A DNA stretch of 64,000 nt from Burkholderia seminalis DSM 23518 (GTDB lineage: Bacteria > Pseudomonadota > Gammaproteobacteria > Burkholderiales > Burkholderiaceae), in assembly GCF_902832885.1 (NCBI RefSeq), contig NZ_CADFDK010000007.1, positions 302,178 to 366,177 of the forward strand, in the 5' to 3' direction. Numbering within the stretch: the stretch's first letter is position 1; each line of letters opens with the position of its first letter. Positions 38,011 to 46,141 of the stretch are shown here, piece by piece. The notes under the pieces are model-generated. The model worked only from the letters and a program-made list of their open reading frames with translations, ran no database searches and had not been told where the DNA came from. Both the position numbers and the translations under genes were made by a program.

Positions 38011-38371
38011 ACAACCCATACTCCTTGAGAATGGGCAGCAATGCCTCCGACGTCACGGGCTTGGCAACGAATGCGATCGCGCCCAATTCACGCACGCGTG
38101 CTTGCGCCTGCGGCTGGATATCGGCGGATACCACGATCACGAACGTGTTCAGATCTTCGTGGCGCAGTGTCTCGAGGACCTGATATCCGCTCATGTCGGG
38201 CATCGTCAGGTCCAGAAACATCACGGAAGCTTTGCCGTCACGATAAAGCGCCAAGGCCTCGCGACCATTCGCGGCATACGCGACTTCAACGTCCCAGTCT
38301 CCCGGCAGCGCCTTTGTCAGAAGTTTGCGAGCGAGCAGCGAATCGTCGGCAATTACAATCGGCAAAGGCAT
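38003..38371 (-). CDS. Stand-alone CheY-like response regulator
   Basis: A 122-residue receiver domain with no output domain: acidic pair DD at residues 9-10, phospho-acceptor D54 (VMFLDLTMPDMSG) and conserved Lys at 104 (FVAKP). It opens a three-gene operon with a CheC-like phosphatase and a PAS-GGDEF cyclase, all with overlapping ends. Its input kinase is not adjacent in the operon; the hybrid kinase encoded divergently 435 bp away is a candidate. Confidence 0.9.
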   Translation of the reverse strand: MPLPIVIADDSLLARKLLTKALPGDWDVEVAYAANGREALALYRDGKASVMFLDLTMPDMSGYQVLETLRHEDLNTFVIVVSADIQPQAQARVRELGAIAFVAKPVTSEALLPILKEYGLYA

Positions 38372-38806
38372 GGGGCGATGCGGTATACGGAATGGTCTCT
38401 CTCGCGTTAACGACCGCGCGGCGCACTTCTTTAGGGGGCCATGCGTTCGGGCGCGGGGCAACCGCCTTGCGGCCGTGCGCGGGTATCGCGACGCGGGTGC
38501 GCGCGATGCCCGCGCGGCGGTCGCCGGCGGGCGCATCTATCTGTCATAGGGAAAGCAAGGCGCGATTCTCGGAGTAAACCGGAGGCGATGCAACTCGCCA
38601 TTTTCACCATTTCGAACAGAATTGGTCCGATCGCCCGTCATTCCGAAAACAGCCGCGATCATTTTCGAGATAAGCACGCAAAATTTTTCCTTGTGTACGT
38701 TTGCGCTGCCGGATTCGTCGCGTTTTCAATCTGACAATCTCCCCCTGTCGGAATCGACAGGATCGCGGCGCGGCGGGGCTGCGCGGCCGGCCGCCGCAAC
38801 TCGTTT
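38372..38806. other. 435-bp divergent intergenic region
   Basis: No gene is supported. It separates the CheY operon (leftward) from a hybrid kinase (rightward). It contains an AT-richer segment at about 38590-38740 and an inverted repeat CTGTCG-GAAT-CGACAG at 38745-38760. Promoters for both directions are expected here, but no element is strong enough to name. Confidence 0.4.
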
Positions 38807-41092
38807 ATGATGGCAGGCACCTCCGCTTCGCCCGCCTCTTCGATGACGTCCGACCGGCCCGCCGACTCCCACGCTCCCGCCTCCCCGCCCGCCGATGACT
38901 GGCAGGACGACGGCGGCTACGCGTCCGGCGCACCCGAACACGATTTCGCGGTCCGCCGCGTGACGCTGATCGTGCTGCTGGTCGCGGCGATCGTGCTGCC
39001 GTGCATCTACGTGGTGGTGATGGCGTACAACGACCTGAAGACGCGCGAGGCCGCCGCGAGCGACGTGACGATGCGCACCGTGCGGGTCGCCGAGGAACAC
39101 GCGCTCAAGGTGTTCGACCTGAGCGAGACGCTCGACGCGCGCATCGTCGACCTCGTGCAGGACATGGACGACGCCACCGTGCGCGACAAGGAGTCCGACA
39201 TCCACGAAGCGCTGAACACGATCGGCGGCGGCTATCCGCAGGTGGCCGCCGTGTCGATCTTCGGCGCGAGCGGGATGCTGCTCGCCAACAGCCTCTACTA
39301 CCCGGCGCCGTACGCGTCGATCGCGAACCGCGACGACTTCGCGGGCATCCGCGACGGCAAGGTCATCGAACACATCTCGCGGCTGATGATGGGTCCGCTC
39401 AAGCTCGAGAACATTCCGGTGTTCAACACGGGCGTCGCGCGCCGTCATAGCGACGGTTCGTTCGCCGGGATGGTGTCGATCGCGCTGAAGTCGTCGTATT
39501 TCAATGCGTTCTATCGCGACCTGCTCGGCGGCGCGAGCACGCCGATGACGATGGCGCTCGCACGCTCGGACGGCGCCGTGATCGCATCGTATCCGCCGCC
39601 GCCGTCGCTCGCGCACACCGATCGCTCGGTCACGTTCGGCGACACGCGCAACGATCCGCGCGCGGGCGTCGTGCGCGTGCGCCACGATGGCGCGAGCAGC
39701 GAGATCGTCGCGTACCGCCAGGTCGGCAGCTATCCCGTGTACGTGACGTGCGCGTACCGCACGTCGGCGATCTGGCATGAATGGTACGAACACCTGAGCG
39801 TGCCGTTCATCTCGATGTTCGCACCGTCGATCGCGCTGTGGTCGGTGATCTGGCTGTCGCTCAAGCGGTTGAAGGCGGAAGAGGAGGCATGGGATCGCTG
39901 GCAGGCCGAAGCATCGATGCGGCGTTCGATCGAGTCGGCATACCGGCAGTCGCGCAAGATGCAGGCGCTCGGCAACCTCGTGGGCAGCGTCGCGCACGAC
40001 TTCAACAACCTGCTGATGATCATCTCGAGCAACGTGCAGATCGCGCGGCGGCGCGGTGTCCAGCATCTCGACAAGGAACTCGGCGCGATCGAGCGCGCGC
40101 TGAAGAACGGGCAATCGCTCACGCGCCAGCTGCTCGGCGTCGCGCGCAAGCAGCCGCTGCACAACGAGACGATCGACGTCGGCCAATGGCTCGGCACGTG
40201 CCGCGAACTGCTGAAGACGTCGCTCGGTTCGAAGTCGTCGCTGGTCGTCGCGATCGAGCCCGGCGTCTGGCCGATCCGTGTCGACGTCGCGGAACTCGAG
40301 CTCGCGGTGATCAATCTCGCCGTCAACGCACGCGACGCCATGGCGGCCGGCGGGCGCTTCACGGTCGGCGCGCGCAACGTGACGCTGCGTCGCGAGGACG
40401 GCTTCCCGCTGACCGGCGACTTCGTGCAGATCTCGCTCGACGATACGGGTTCGGGCATGGCGCCCGACGTGCTCGCGCGCGCCTTCGAGCCGCTGTTCAC
40501 GACCAAGGCGCCGGGGATGGGGACGGGGCTCGGCCTGCCGCAGGTGTTCGCGTTCTGCGAGCGCTCGGGCGGCCTGGCGACGATCGACAGCGCGGTTGGC
40601 GCCGGCACGTCGGTGCGCCTCTACCTGCCGCGCGCACGCGCCGAGGACGTCGTCGCGCGGCCGCAGGCCGTCGCGCACGATGCCGGTTCGGGCACGCTCG
40701 CCGGCCTGCACGTGCTGCTCGTCGAGGACAACAGCGAGGTCGCGGCCGGCACGGAAGCGCTGCTGTCGCTGCTCGGGCACCGCGTGACCTATGCGCCCAC
40801 CGCCGACGACGCGTTGCGCCTGATCGAAGGCGCGGCCGCGAACGACGCGTTCGACCTCGTGATTTCGGATATCCACATGCCGGGCCGCCTGAACGGCATC
40901 GACCTCGCGGAAGCGGTCGACAAGCGGCCGGGGAAGTTGCCCGTGATTCTCGTCACGGGTTATGCGGAGGAACTCGACCGCACGCGCACCGTCAACGTCC
41001 GCGTGCTGTCGAAGCCGTTCGACATCGCGCTGCTCGACGAAATCCTGCTGGGCATCCGTGAGGCGCGCGACGCACGGCACGCCGGCGCGTGA
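38807..41092 (+). CDS. Hybrid sensor histidine kinase with C-terminal receiver
   Basis: A 761-residue membrane protein. After a Pro/Ser-rich N-terminus, one span (about residues 52-73) and a second (about 333-350) enclose a periplasmic dCache-like sensor. The kinase core has H397 in GSVAHDFNNLLMIIS, an N box VINLAVNARDAM and G boxes (LDDTGSGMAP, GTGLGLPQVF). A receiver domain follows with D688 (LVISDIHMPG) and Lys in VLSKPFD. The HDFNN sequence marks the group often linked to hybrid kinases without a DNA-binding partner. Starts at 38807 or 38810 (ATGATG) are equivalent. Confidence 0.9.
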   Translation: MMAGTSASPASSMTSDRPADSHAPASPPADDWQDDGGYASGAPEHDFAVRRVTLIVLLVAAIVLPCIYVVVMAYNDLKTREAAASDVTMRTVRVAEEHALKVFDLSETLDARIVDLVQDMDDATVRDKESDIHEALNTIGGGYPQVAAVSIFGASGMLLANSLYYPAPYASIANRDDFAGIRDGKVIEHISRLMMGPLKLENIPVFNTGVARRHSDGSFAGMVSIALKSSYFNAFYRDLLGGASTPMTMALARSDGAVIASYPPPPSLAHTDRSVTFGDTRNDPRAGVVRVRHDGASSEIVAYRQVGSYPVYVTCAYRTSAIWHEWYEHLSVPFISMFAPSIALWSVIWLSLKRLKAEEEAWDRWQAEASMRRSIESAYRQSRKMQALGNLVGSVAHDFNNLLMIISSNVQIARRRGVQHLDKELGAIERALKNGQSLTRQLLGVARKQPLHNETIDVGQWLGTCRELLKTSLGSKSSLVVAIEPGVWPIRVDVAELELAVINLAVNARDAMAAGGRFTVGARNVTLRREDGFPLTGDFVQISLDDTGSGMAPDVLARAFEPLFTTKAPGMGTGLGLPQVFAFCERSGGLATIDSAVGAGTSVRLYLPRARAEDVVARPQAVAHDAGSGTLAGLHVLLVEDNSEVAAGTEALLSLLGHRVTYAPTADDALRLIEGAAANDAFDLVISDIHMPGRLNGIDLAEAVDKRPGKLPVILVTGYAEELDRTRTVNVRVLSKPFDIALLDEILLGIREARDARHAGA

Positions 41093-41137
41093 CCCGCTGC
41101 ATGCGGGCCGGCGCCGGCGGCGGGGCGGGCGTGACGC

Positions 41138-41692
41138 TCAGGCCGATTTGAGCAGGCGCACCCAGCCCGCGTAGCGATCGACGAAGCCCTGCAGGAACTT
41201 GCGGGTGTCCTCGCTGACGATCTGGCCTTGATCGTCGATACGAGCGGGATCGTGCTTGATGAACATCTCGGGCTGACCGAGCGTCTTCACGTCGAGGTAC
41301 GCGAGCACGTTGCGCAGGTGCTGCTGCGCGAGCGCGGTGCCCGCGGCGCCCGGCGACGTGCCGAGCACCGCACCCGGCTTGCCCGACCACGAGTTGGAAC
41401 CCCACGGGCGCGAGCCCCAGTCGAGCGCATTCTTCAGCACGCCGGGAATCGACCGGTTGTATTCGGGCGTGACGAACAGCAGCGCGTCGGCGGCTTCGAT
41501 CGACTGCTTGAAGCGCTTGGCGACGTCCGGGAAATCCGCGTCGTAGTCCTGGCTGTACAGCGGCAGTTCGCCGATCTCGACGAACTCGAACGAAAAATCG
41601 GCGGGGGCGAGCGAGATCACGGCGTGCGCGAGCGCACGGTTCGTCGAAGTACGGCGCAGGCTGCCGACGACGACCGCAACACGATAGGACAT
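41138..41692 (-). CDS. NADPH-dependent FMN reductase
   Basis: A 184-residue flavodoxin-like reductase of the ChrR/azoreductase group: VVVGSLRRTSTNRALAHAV for the FMN phosphate loop and VTPEYNRSIPGVLKNALDWGSR as the signature. Such enzymes reduce quinones, chromate or azo compounds using NAD(P)H and protect against redox stress. ATG at 41692 follows AAGGAGA. It is convergent to the hybrid kinase gene and stands alone. Confidence 0.88.
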   Translation of the reverse strand: MSYRVAVVVGSLRRTSTNRALAHAVISLAPADFSFEFVEIGELPLYSQDYDADFPDVAKRFKQSIEAADALLFVTPEYNRSIPGVLKNALDWGSRPWGSNSWSGKPGAVLGTSPGAAGTALAQQHLRNVLAYLDVKTLGQPEMFIKHDPARIDDQGQIVSEDTRKFLQGFVDRYAGWVRLLKSA

Positions 41693-42059
41693 GGCATTCT
41701 CCTTCCGGTGAGTGAGGAATCGGATCGATTGCTTCCGAATGGGCGACAAAGGTCTGTTTATAGGCAAGCCAGCCCGCGAGCCGTCCCACGGGGCCGTCCG
41801 GCCGACTTTCCACAAGGTTTTCCACAGAAATTGTGGATAACTCGACCGTTATGTTCCGACGTTACAGATTGCCCGCCGCGCGACGCCGTCGACGCGCGAG
41901 CCGGGGTTCGGCAAGCATAGCGCAGCCGGCAGGCCGGTTTCGTGAAATCGTGACCGAACATGCGTTGCGGGCAAGCGGCGCGCCCAGTAAACTGCTCGCA
42001 CCGCGATGCGCGCGCTCTGTCGCGCAGGCGCGACCGTTTCGACACACTGCAACCCAGAC
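41693..42059. other. 367-bp divergent gap carrying a DnaA-box-like cluster
   Basis: No gene is supported between the FMN reductase (leftward) and the ECF sigma factor (rightward). Its notable content is the DnaA-box-like cluster at 41807-41840; the rest is unremarkable. Confidence 0.5.
41807..41840. promoter_or_regulatory. Cluster of three DnaA-box-like sites
   Basis: Within 34 bp lie TTTCCACAA (41807-41815), TTTTCCACA (41818-41826) and, inverted, TGTGGATAA (41832-41840, the complement of a perfect TTATCCACA). The last two form a CCACA...TGTGG inverted pair. The cluster sits 2.5 kb from parA. Confidence 0.55.
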
Positions 42060-42659
42060 ATGCCGTCCGCCTACGACGATCCCGTTTATCTCGCACAACT
42101 GCGGCGCGATCTGCTGCGCTTCGCGCGACTCCAGCTCCGCGATGCCGACGCGGCCGAAGACGCCGTGCAGGAGGCACTGACCGCCGCGTGGTCGCACGCG
42201 GGCGATTTCGCCGGGCTGTCGGCTCACAAGACGTGGGTGTTCGGTATCCTGCGCAACAAGCTGATCGACGTGCTGCGCGCGCGGCAGCGGACGGTCAACC
42301 TGTCCGCGCTCGACGCCGAACTCGACGGCGAATCGGTGCTCGACCGCGAACTGTTCAAGGAAAACGGGCACTGGGCCGCGCATGCGAAGCCGCGACCGTG
42401 GCCGAAGCCCGAGACGCTGTTGCAGCAGCAGCAGTTCTGGACGCTGTTCCAGGCCTGTCTCGACCACCTTCCGGAACAGATCGGGCGCGTGTTCATGATG
42501 CGGGAGTTCCTCGACGTCGAGATCACGGACATCTGCAGCGAATTGACGCTGACGACGAATCATTGCAGCGTGCTGCTGTATCGGGCGCGCACGCGCCTGC
42601 GAACCTGCCTGAGCGAAAAAGGGATGACGACCGAAGATGCTGCCGGGGAAATGTACTGA
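42060..42659 (+). CDS. ECF-family RNA polymerase sigma factor
   Basis: A 199-residue extracytoplasmic-function sigma factor. Region 2 is LRRDLLRFARLQLRDADAAEDAVQEALTAAW with the core-binding KTWVFGILRNKLIDVLR. Region 4 is LPEQIGRVFMMREFLDVEITDICSELTLTTNHCSVLLYRARTRLRTCL. An insert between the regions (KENGHWAAHAKPRPWPKPET) is typical of the sigma-70 subfamily that Burkholderia and Ralstonia pair with small zinc-binding anti-sigmas. ATG at 42060 is chosen because MPSAYDDP starts the family. Its end overlaps the next gene by 23 bp. Confidence 0.9.
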   Translation: MPSAYDDPVYLAQLRRDLLRFARLQLRDADAAEDAVQEALTAAWSHAGDFAGLSAHKTWVFGILRNKLIDVLRARQRTVNLSALDAELDGESVLDRELFKENGHWAAHAKPRPWPKPETLLQQQQFWTLFQACLDHLPEQIGRVFMMREFLDVEITDICSELTLTTNHCSVLLYRARTRLRTCLSEKGMTTEDAAGEMY

Positions 42660-42852
42660 CATCACGCGACTGCTGTCGGATGCGCTCGATCGGCATCTGA
42701 CACTGCACGAGCGACTGCAGGTGCGCGTGCATCTGCCGACCTGCAGCGGATGCAGGGCCTATCGCGGACAGATTTCGCTGTTGCGGACGGCCGCGAAAGC
42801 GGCGGCGGGGCGGGCGCCGGACGATGACGGTGCGCCGTCCGGTGAACGCTAG
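42637..42852 (+). CDS. Small zinc-finger (ZAS-like) putative anti-sigma factor
   Basis: A 71-residue protein with the HxxxCxxC motif HLPTCSGCRAY after an amphipathic helix (DALDRHLTLHERLQVRV), as in zf-HC2 anti-sigma domains. It has no membrane span. It overlaps the 3' end of the ECF sigma gene by 23 bp, the usual genetic linkage of sigma and anti-sigma. Release by a redox or metal signal at the Cys/His site is inference. Confidence 0.78.
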   Translation: MLPGKCTDITRLLSDALDRHLTLHERLQVRVHLPTCSGCRAYRGQISLLRTAAKAAAGRAPDDDGAPSGER

Positions 42853-42982
42853 GATCCGGTTCGTCGTGTTGTCGCCGTCGTTCGTCGCGTCGCGGGCGGC
42901 CGATGGCCCGGCGATCGCGTCGGCGTCGGATGCCGGTGCGAACGTCGGGCTGATGCAATAAGAAAAATACGCCGGGCAATAA

Positions 42983-43342
42983 TTATTCGAACAGCGCCTT
43001 CACCGATTCGGGCGGCCGGCCGATGGCCGCCTTGCCGCGGTACACGACGATGGGCCGCTGCAGCAGAATCGGGTGCGCGGCAATCGCGGCATAGGCTTCG
43101 GCGTCGGTGAGATCCGCGCGAGCCAGATTCAGCGCCTTGTACGGCTCCTCGCCATCGCGCAGCATGTCGCGAACCGGGCGGCCGAGCTGCCGATGCAGCG
43201 TTTCCAGTTCCTCGACCGTCGGCGGCGTCTTCAGGTACTCGACGACGTTCAGCGGCGTGCCGGCGGCATGCAGCGACTCGACCAACGCAAGCGTCTCGCG
43301 CGACTTCGAGCATCGGGGGTTGTGGTAGATCGTGATCATCAT
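42983..43342 (-). CDS. arsC: Arsenate reductase, glutaredoxin-dependent ArsC
   Basis: A 119-residue ArsC/Spx-fold protein. The catalytic Cys is in YHNPRCSKSRETL (about residue 11 from the MM start), and the substrate-binding Arg region is LLQRPIVVYRGKAAIGRPPE. It reduces arsenate to arsenite using glutathione and glutaredoxin. No arsB or arsR neighbour is present, as is common for this chromosomal ArsC type (YfgD-like). It lies just outside the parS cluster. Confidence 0.9.
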   Translation of the reverse strand: MMITIYHNPRCSKSRETLALVESLHAAGTPLNVVEYLKTPPTVEELETLHRQLGRPVRDMLRDGEEPYKALNLARADLTDAEAYAAIAAHPILLQRPIVVYRGKAAIGRPPESVKALFE

Positions 43343-43523
43343 TCAGGCCTGGAGGGTAGAGCCCGGTATTGTAGCCAGTCTGTGCCGGGGGCCCCGAAGG
43401 TGGTCAGGGGCGGGCGCGAGTGGGCTGGTGTATCGCCGCGGCGATCGGACAGGTGGCGCCTCGTCGATGCGAGCCGCGAGAGGGGTGTGCTATCCGGAGA
43501 ACTCGAGTCAAAGAATGGATGTG

Positions 43524-43537
43524 TTTATGCGCATAAA
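43524..43537. other. parS: parS centromere site 1 (TTTATGCGCATAAA)
   Basis: Perfect 14-bp palindrome, extended to GTTTATGC|GCATAAAG. This is the ParB-binding consensus I recall for chromosome 2 of Burkholderia cenocepacia. Confidence 0.9.
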
Positions 43538-43634
43538 GTCGGGCAGCGTGCAATCGCGGGATGAGGCGCGGGATCTGCGAGCCAATGCATCGTGGCTCCC
43601 TTTGAGGCGGCGGGGAATGGCGTGGGCCGCTTGG

Positions 43635-43648
43635 TTTATGCGCATAAA
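43635..43648. other. parS: parS centromere site 2
   Basis: Perfect TTTATGCGCATAAA palindrome, 111 bp from site 1. Confidence 0.9.
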
Positions 43649-43820
43649 TTCCGGTCGCCGGAGGAGGTGCGTCGCGATTCACGGCGTGGTTGCATGTCGA
43701 TACCCCACGGCCTCGAGGGGCCGTTGTATCGATATGCGGCTTGGCCACGGCATCATCGCGCATCGGATTCAGGCGGAGACTGCGCGTGGCCCGTCGTTCA
43801 TCGTCATCGAGCGTCACCGG

Positions 43821-43834
43821 TTTATGCGCATAAA
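43821..43834. other. parS: parS centromere site 3
   Basis: Perfect TTTATGCGCATAAA, followed by C. Confidence 0.9.
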
Positions 43835-43992
43835 CGCGTCGCGCCTGAACAGGCCGTCGCATCGATGCCCACGCGCTCAAACCACACGCACCATTAAAGC
43901 CACATGCTTGGTCAGGGTACGCCGCTCACGACCCTCGCTCGCGAACGACAGCCCATTTGGCCTCGATGTTGATCCGCTCGATCCCCGCCGAG

Positions 43993-44006
43993 TTTATGCG
44001 CACAAA
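43993..44006. other. parS: parS centromere site 4, one mismatch
   Basis: TTTATGCGCACAAA: a single T-to-C change in the right arm breaks perfect symmetry. It may be a weaker ParB site. Confidence 0.8.
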
Positions 44007-44187
44007 CTCCCCGACTCTCTGGCAAGCGTCCCCCCATCCATCGAAAGGGCAGTGCTTCGGGACATCGTAGAGCGCGCCCACTCAACTCGCCGACATCGAT
44101 CGCCGCGACACATCCATCGAGTAGTCCATCGACATCGCCAGGCCTCCGCCACACGATCCGATCGAGCCATCGATCTCCTCCGTCCCG

Positions 44188-44201
44188 TTTATGCGCATAA
44201 A
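44188..44201. other. parS: parS centromere site 5
   Basis: Perfect palindrome with GTTTATGCGCATAAAC extension (full 16-bp symmetry), 101 bp before the parA start. Confidence 0.92.
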
Positions 44202-44228
44202 CCGATAGCCCGAATGGCTAATGCGTAG

Positions 44229-44275
44229 TTGTCGAACGACAATTTCATTGAAATTCAAATATCGTCCTGTAGAAT
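44229..44275 (+). promoter_or_regulatory. parAB promoter with two palindromes
   Basis: A -35-like TTGAAA (44248-44253) and -10 TAGAAT (44270-44275) are 16 bp apart. AATTTCA-T-TGAAATT (44241-44255, perfect 7-bp arms) covers the -35, and TTGTCG-AA-CGACAA (44229-44242) lies just upstream. Both are candidate operators for autoregulation by the partition proteins or another DNA-binding protein nearby. Confidence 0.55.
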
Positions 44276-44301
44276 TCCAACGACCAAAACAGGAGTGAAA
44301 A

Positions 44302-44964
44302 TTGGCCGCGGAAATCATTGCAGTCACTCAACAAAAAGGCGGCGTCGGCAAAAGCACGATTGCCATGCACCTCGGCGCCGCGTTCCATGAAAAAGGGAAG
44401 CGCGTCCTCGTCATCGACGCAGACCGTCAAAACACGCTGGTTCACTGGTCGAGCGCATCCGGCGACAGCGACAACGGCATCCCGTTTCCGGTCGTCAACC
44501 TCGCCGAAGCCGACGGCCAGATCCATCGCGAGATCAAGAAGTTCATCAACGACTACGACATCATCGTCGTGGACTGCCCGCCGTCGATCACCGAGAAGGT
44601 GTCCGGCGTCGTCCTGCTCGCCGCATCGATTGCCGTGATCCCGACTTCGTCGTCGCCGGCCGACTACTGGTCGAGCGTCGGGCTGGTCAAGCTGATCCAG
44701 CAGGCGCAGGTCATGAACGAAGACCTCCGCGCGGTCTTCCTGCTGAACAAGACCGAAGAGAAGCGCATGCTGACCCGCGAGCTCAAGCGCGCGCTCGAGG
44801 AACTCGGCTTCCCGTTGCTGAAAACGCAGATCCCGACCCGGGAAGCGTACAAGCAGGCGATGGCGCTCGGTCAAACCGTGCTGCAGATGAACGATCGCGG
44901 CGGCAAGCTGGCCGCCGCCGAAATTCGCGCATGTGCCGACGAAATCGTCGCCATGCTGCCCTGA
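44302..44964 (+). CDS. parA: Chromosome partitioning ATPase ParA
   Basis: A 220-residue ParA of the short type, without an N-terminal DNA-binding domain. The deviant Walker A motif KGGVGKST is at residues 12-19, then VLVIDADRQNTLVHW (A') and YDIIVVDCPPS (B). The start is TTG at 44302, preceded by AGGAG at 7 bp; no ATG fits. It drives segregation of the replicon by ATP-dependent nucleoid binding and interaction with ParB on parS. It is followed 23 bp later by parB, with a parS site in the gap. Confidence 0.95.
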   Translation: MAAEIIAVTQQKGGVGKSTIAMHLGAAFHEKGKRVLVIDADRQNTLVHWSSASGDSDNGIPFPVVNLAEADGQIHREIKKFINDYDIIVVDCPPSITEKVSGVVLLAASIAVIPTSSSPADYWSSVGLVKLIQQAQVMNEDLRAVFLLNKTEEKRMLTRELKRALEELGFPLLKTQIPTREAYKQAMALGQTVLQMNDRGGKLAAAEIRACADEIVAMLP

Positions 44965-44965
44965 C

Positions 44966-44979
44966 TTTATGCGCATAAA
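44966..44979. other. parS: parS centromere site 6, between parA and parB
   Basis: Perfect TTTATGCGCATAAA two bases after the parA stop; its last bases (AAAGGAG) run into the parB ribosome-binding site. ParB binding here could couple parB expression to partition-complex state. Confidence 0.92.
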
Positions 44980-44987
44980 GGAGTCAC

Positions 44988-46049
44988 ATGAAACCTTCCC
45001 AATTTGCCAAAGGATTCCAAGCGCGCCCGGATATCACGACGAGCGAGAAGCGCACCGCGCTTGATCGGCTCAATGCGATCGACGGCATCGTCAAGTCCGA
45101 GACGCCCACGCCGACGCCGACCAAATCCGCAAAGAAAGACATCGCTCCGCCCCCGGCTCCGGAATTCACGATCGATCCGTCGATCGACGAGTCGCCGCAA
45201 TATCGTGCGTGGCGCCTCGAGAATCGTTACGCACCGGGCCAGGTGATCGAGCTGTCGCTGAAGGCGATCAAGCACAGCCCGTTCAACCCGCGGCACTTCT
45301 ATCTAAAGGCGTCGATTGCCGAACTCGCGGTCAACCTCGCGAAGCAGGGGCAACAGCAGGCGATCCACGTGATTCCGGATTACGACAATCCGGGCACGTA
45401 TTTCGTCAGCGACGGCGGTCGTCGCGTGCGGGCGCTGAAGGAAGCGAACAAGGAGTCGGTCAAGGCGATCGTGATCGACGTGCCGATCGGCATCCAGAGC
45501 TACAAGCTCGGCTACGACCTCAACGTCCAGCGCGATTCGCAGACGGTGTTCGACAACGCCGTCGTGTGGCGCCGCTTCCTCGACGACAAGCATTTCCAGA
45601 GCCAGAAGGAGCTCTCCGAGCACCTCGGGCTCGACGAGTCGACGGTGGCCGTTGCGCTGTCGATCGGCAAGCTGCCGGAAGCGATCATGCAGGAAATGGT
45701 CTCGCGTCCGGACCGCTTCGGTTCGAACATGGCGTATCAGGTCGGCCGCTATCACAATGCGCGCGGGACCGAGGCGACGCTGCGGCTGATCAACAAGATC
45801 GTGTCGGACGATCTCAGCACGCGCCAGGTGTCGGACATCGTCAAGGGCCGCGTCGCGGCGCAGGAAACGCCGAAGGCCGCGGGCCGCCAGCGCTATGCGC
45901 AGCGTCTCGAGATCAAGCTCGGCGGCAAGTCGGTTGGCGACCTGAAGTCGTATGGCGAGGATCGCATCGAGTTGCGCCTGCGCGGCCTCCCGAAGGACAA
46001 GCGCGACGCGATTCTCGAGCAGCTCGAGCGGATGCTGTTGTCGGAGTGA
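44988..46049 (+). CDS. parB: Centromere-binding protein ParB
   Basis: A 353-residue ParB. After a Pro/Thr-rich linker (KSETPTPTPTKSAKK), the N-terminal ParB/Sulfiredoxin-like nuclease/CTP domain contains SPFNPRHFY, VNLAKQGQQQAIHV and SDGGRRVRALKEA. The helix-turn-helix QKELSEHLGLDESTVAVALSIGKLPEAI reads parS, and the C-terminus is the dimer domain. The CTP-binding box is GGRRVRA here rather than GERRxRA. AAGGAG within the overlapping parS serves as ribosome site. Confidence 0.94.
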   Translation: MKPSQFAKGFQARPDITTSEKRTALDRLNAIDGIVKSETPTPTPTKSAKKDIAPPPAPEFTIDPSIDESPQYRAWRLENRYAPGQVIELSLKAIKHSPFNPRHFYLKASIAELAVNLAKQGQQQAIHVIPDYDNPGTYFVSDGGRRVRALKEANKESVKAIVIDVPIGIQSYKLGYDLNVQRDSQTVFDNAVVWRRFLDDKHFQSQKELSEHLGLDESTVAVALSIGKLPEAIMQEMVSRPDRFGSNMAYQVGRYHNARGTEATLRLINKIVSDDLSTRQVSDIVKGRVAAQETPKAAGRQRYAQRLEIKLGGKSVGDLKSYGEDRIELRLRGLPKDKRDAILEQLERMLLSE

Positions 46050-46115
46050 TGGAAACGGCCGGCAGGGCCTGGTGAGGACGCCGGGCCCGCCCGATCGAGG
46101 GTCGGGGCCGGCGGC

Positions 46116-46131
46116 GGCCCGTCAGCGGGCC
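46116..46131. terminator. Hairpin between convergent parB and repA
   Basis: GGCCCG-TCAG-CGGGCC stem-loop in a very GC-rich 90-bp gap. There is no T tail, so it is a possible bidirectional terminator only. Confidence 0.35.
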
Positions 46132-46141
46132 TGAGCGGGCC

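Larger units (their letters stand above)
43343..44301. other. 959-bp non-coding centromere region upstream of parA
   Basis: No gene is supported, although long open frames cross the region in several frames because of its GC content. It holds five of the six parS sites, spaced 111, 186, 172 and 195 bp apart, and at its right end the parAB promoter. The sequence between sites looks unconstrained. Confidence 0.8.

Noticed and set aside
42637-42852. Small Cys-containing frame as a shadow of the ECF sigma gene
   Set aside because: It extends well past the sigma stop and has a clear HxxxCxxC anti-sigma motif, so it was kept as a gene.
43332-44228. Open frames of up to 298 codons through the parS region
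   Set aside because: Composition is random-like, every strand is open because of high GC, and the frames run through all parS palindromes. Treated as non-coding.
46071-46086. GGTGAGGACGCCGGGC between parB and repA as another outlying iteron
   Set aside because: The spacing is one base short and the TTTT core is missing. In GC-rich DNA this is within chance.
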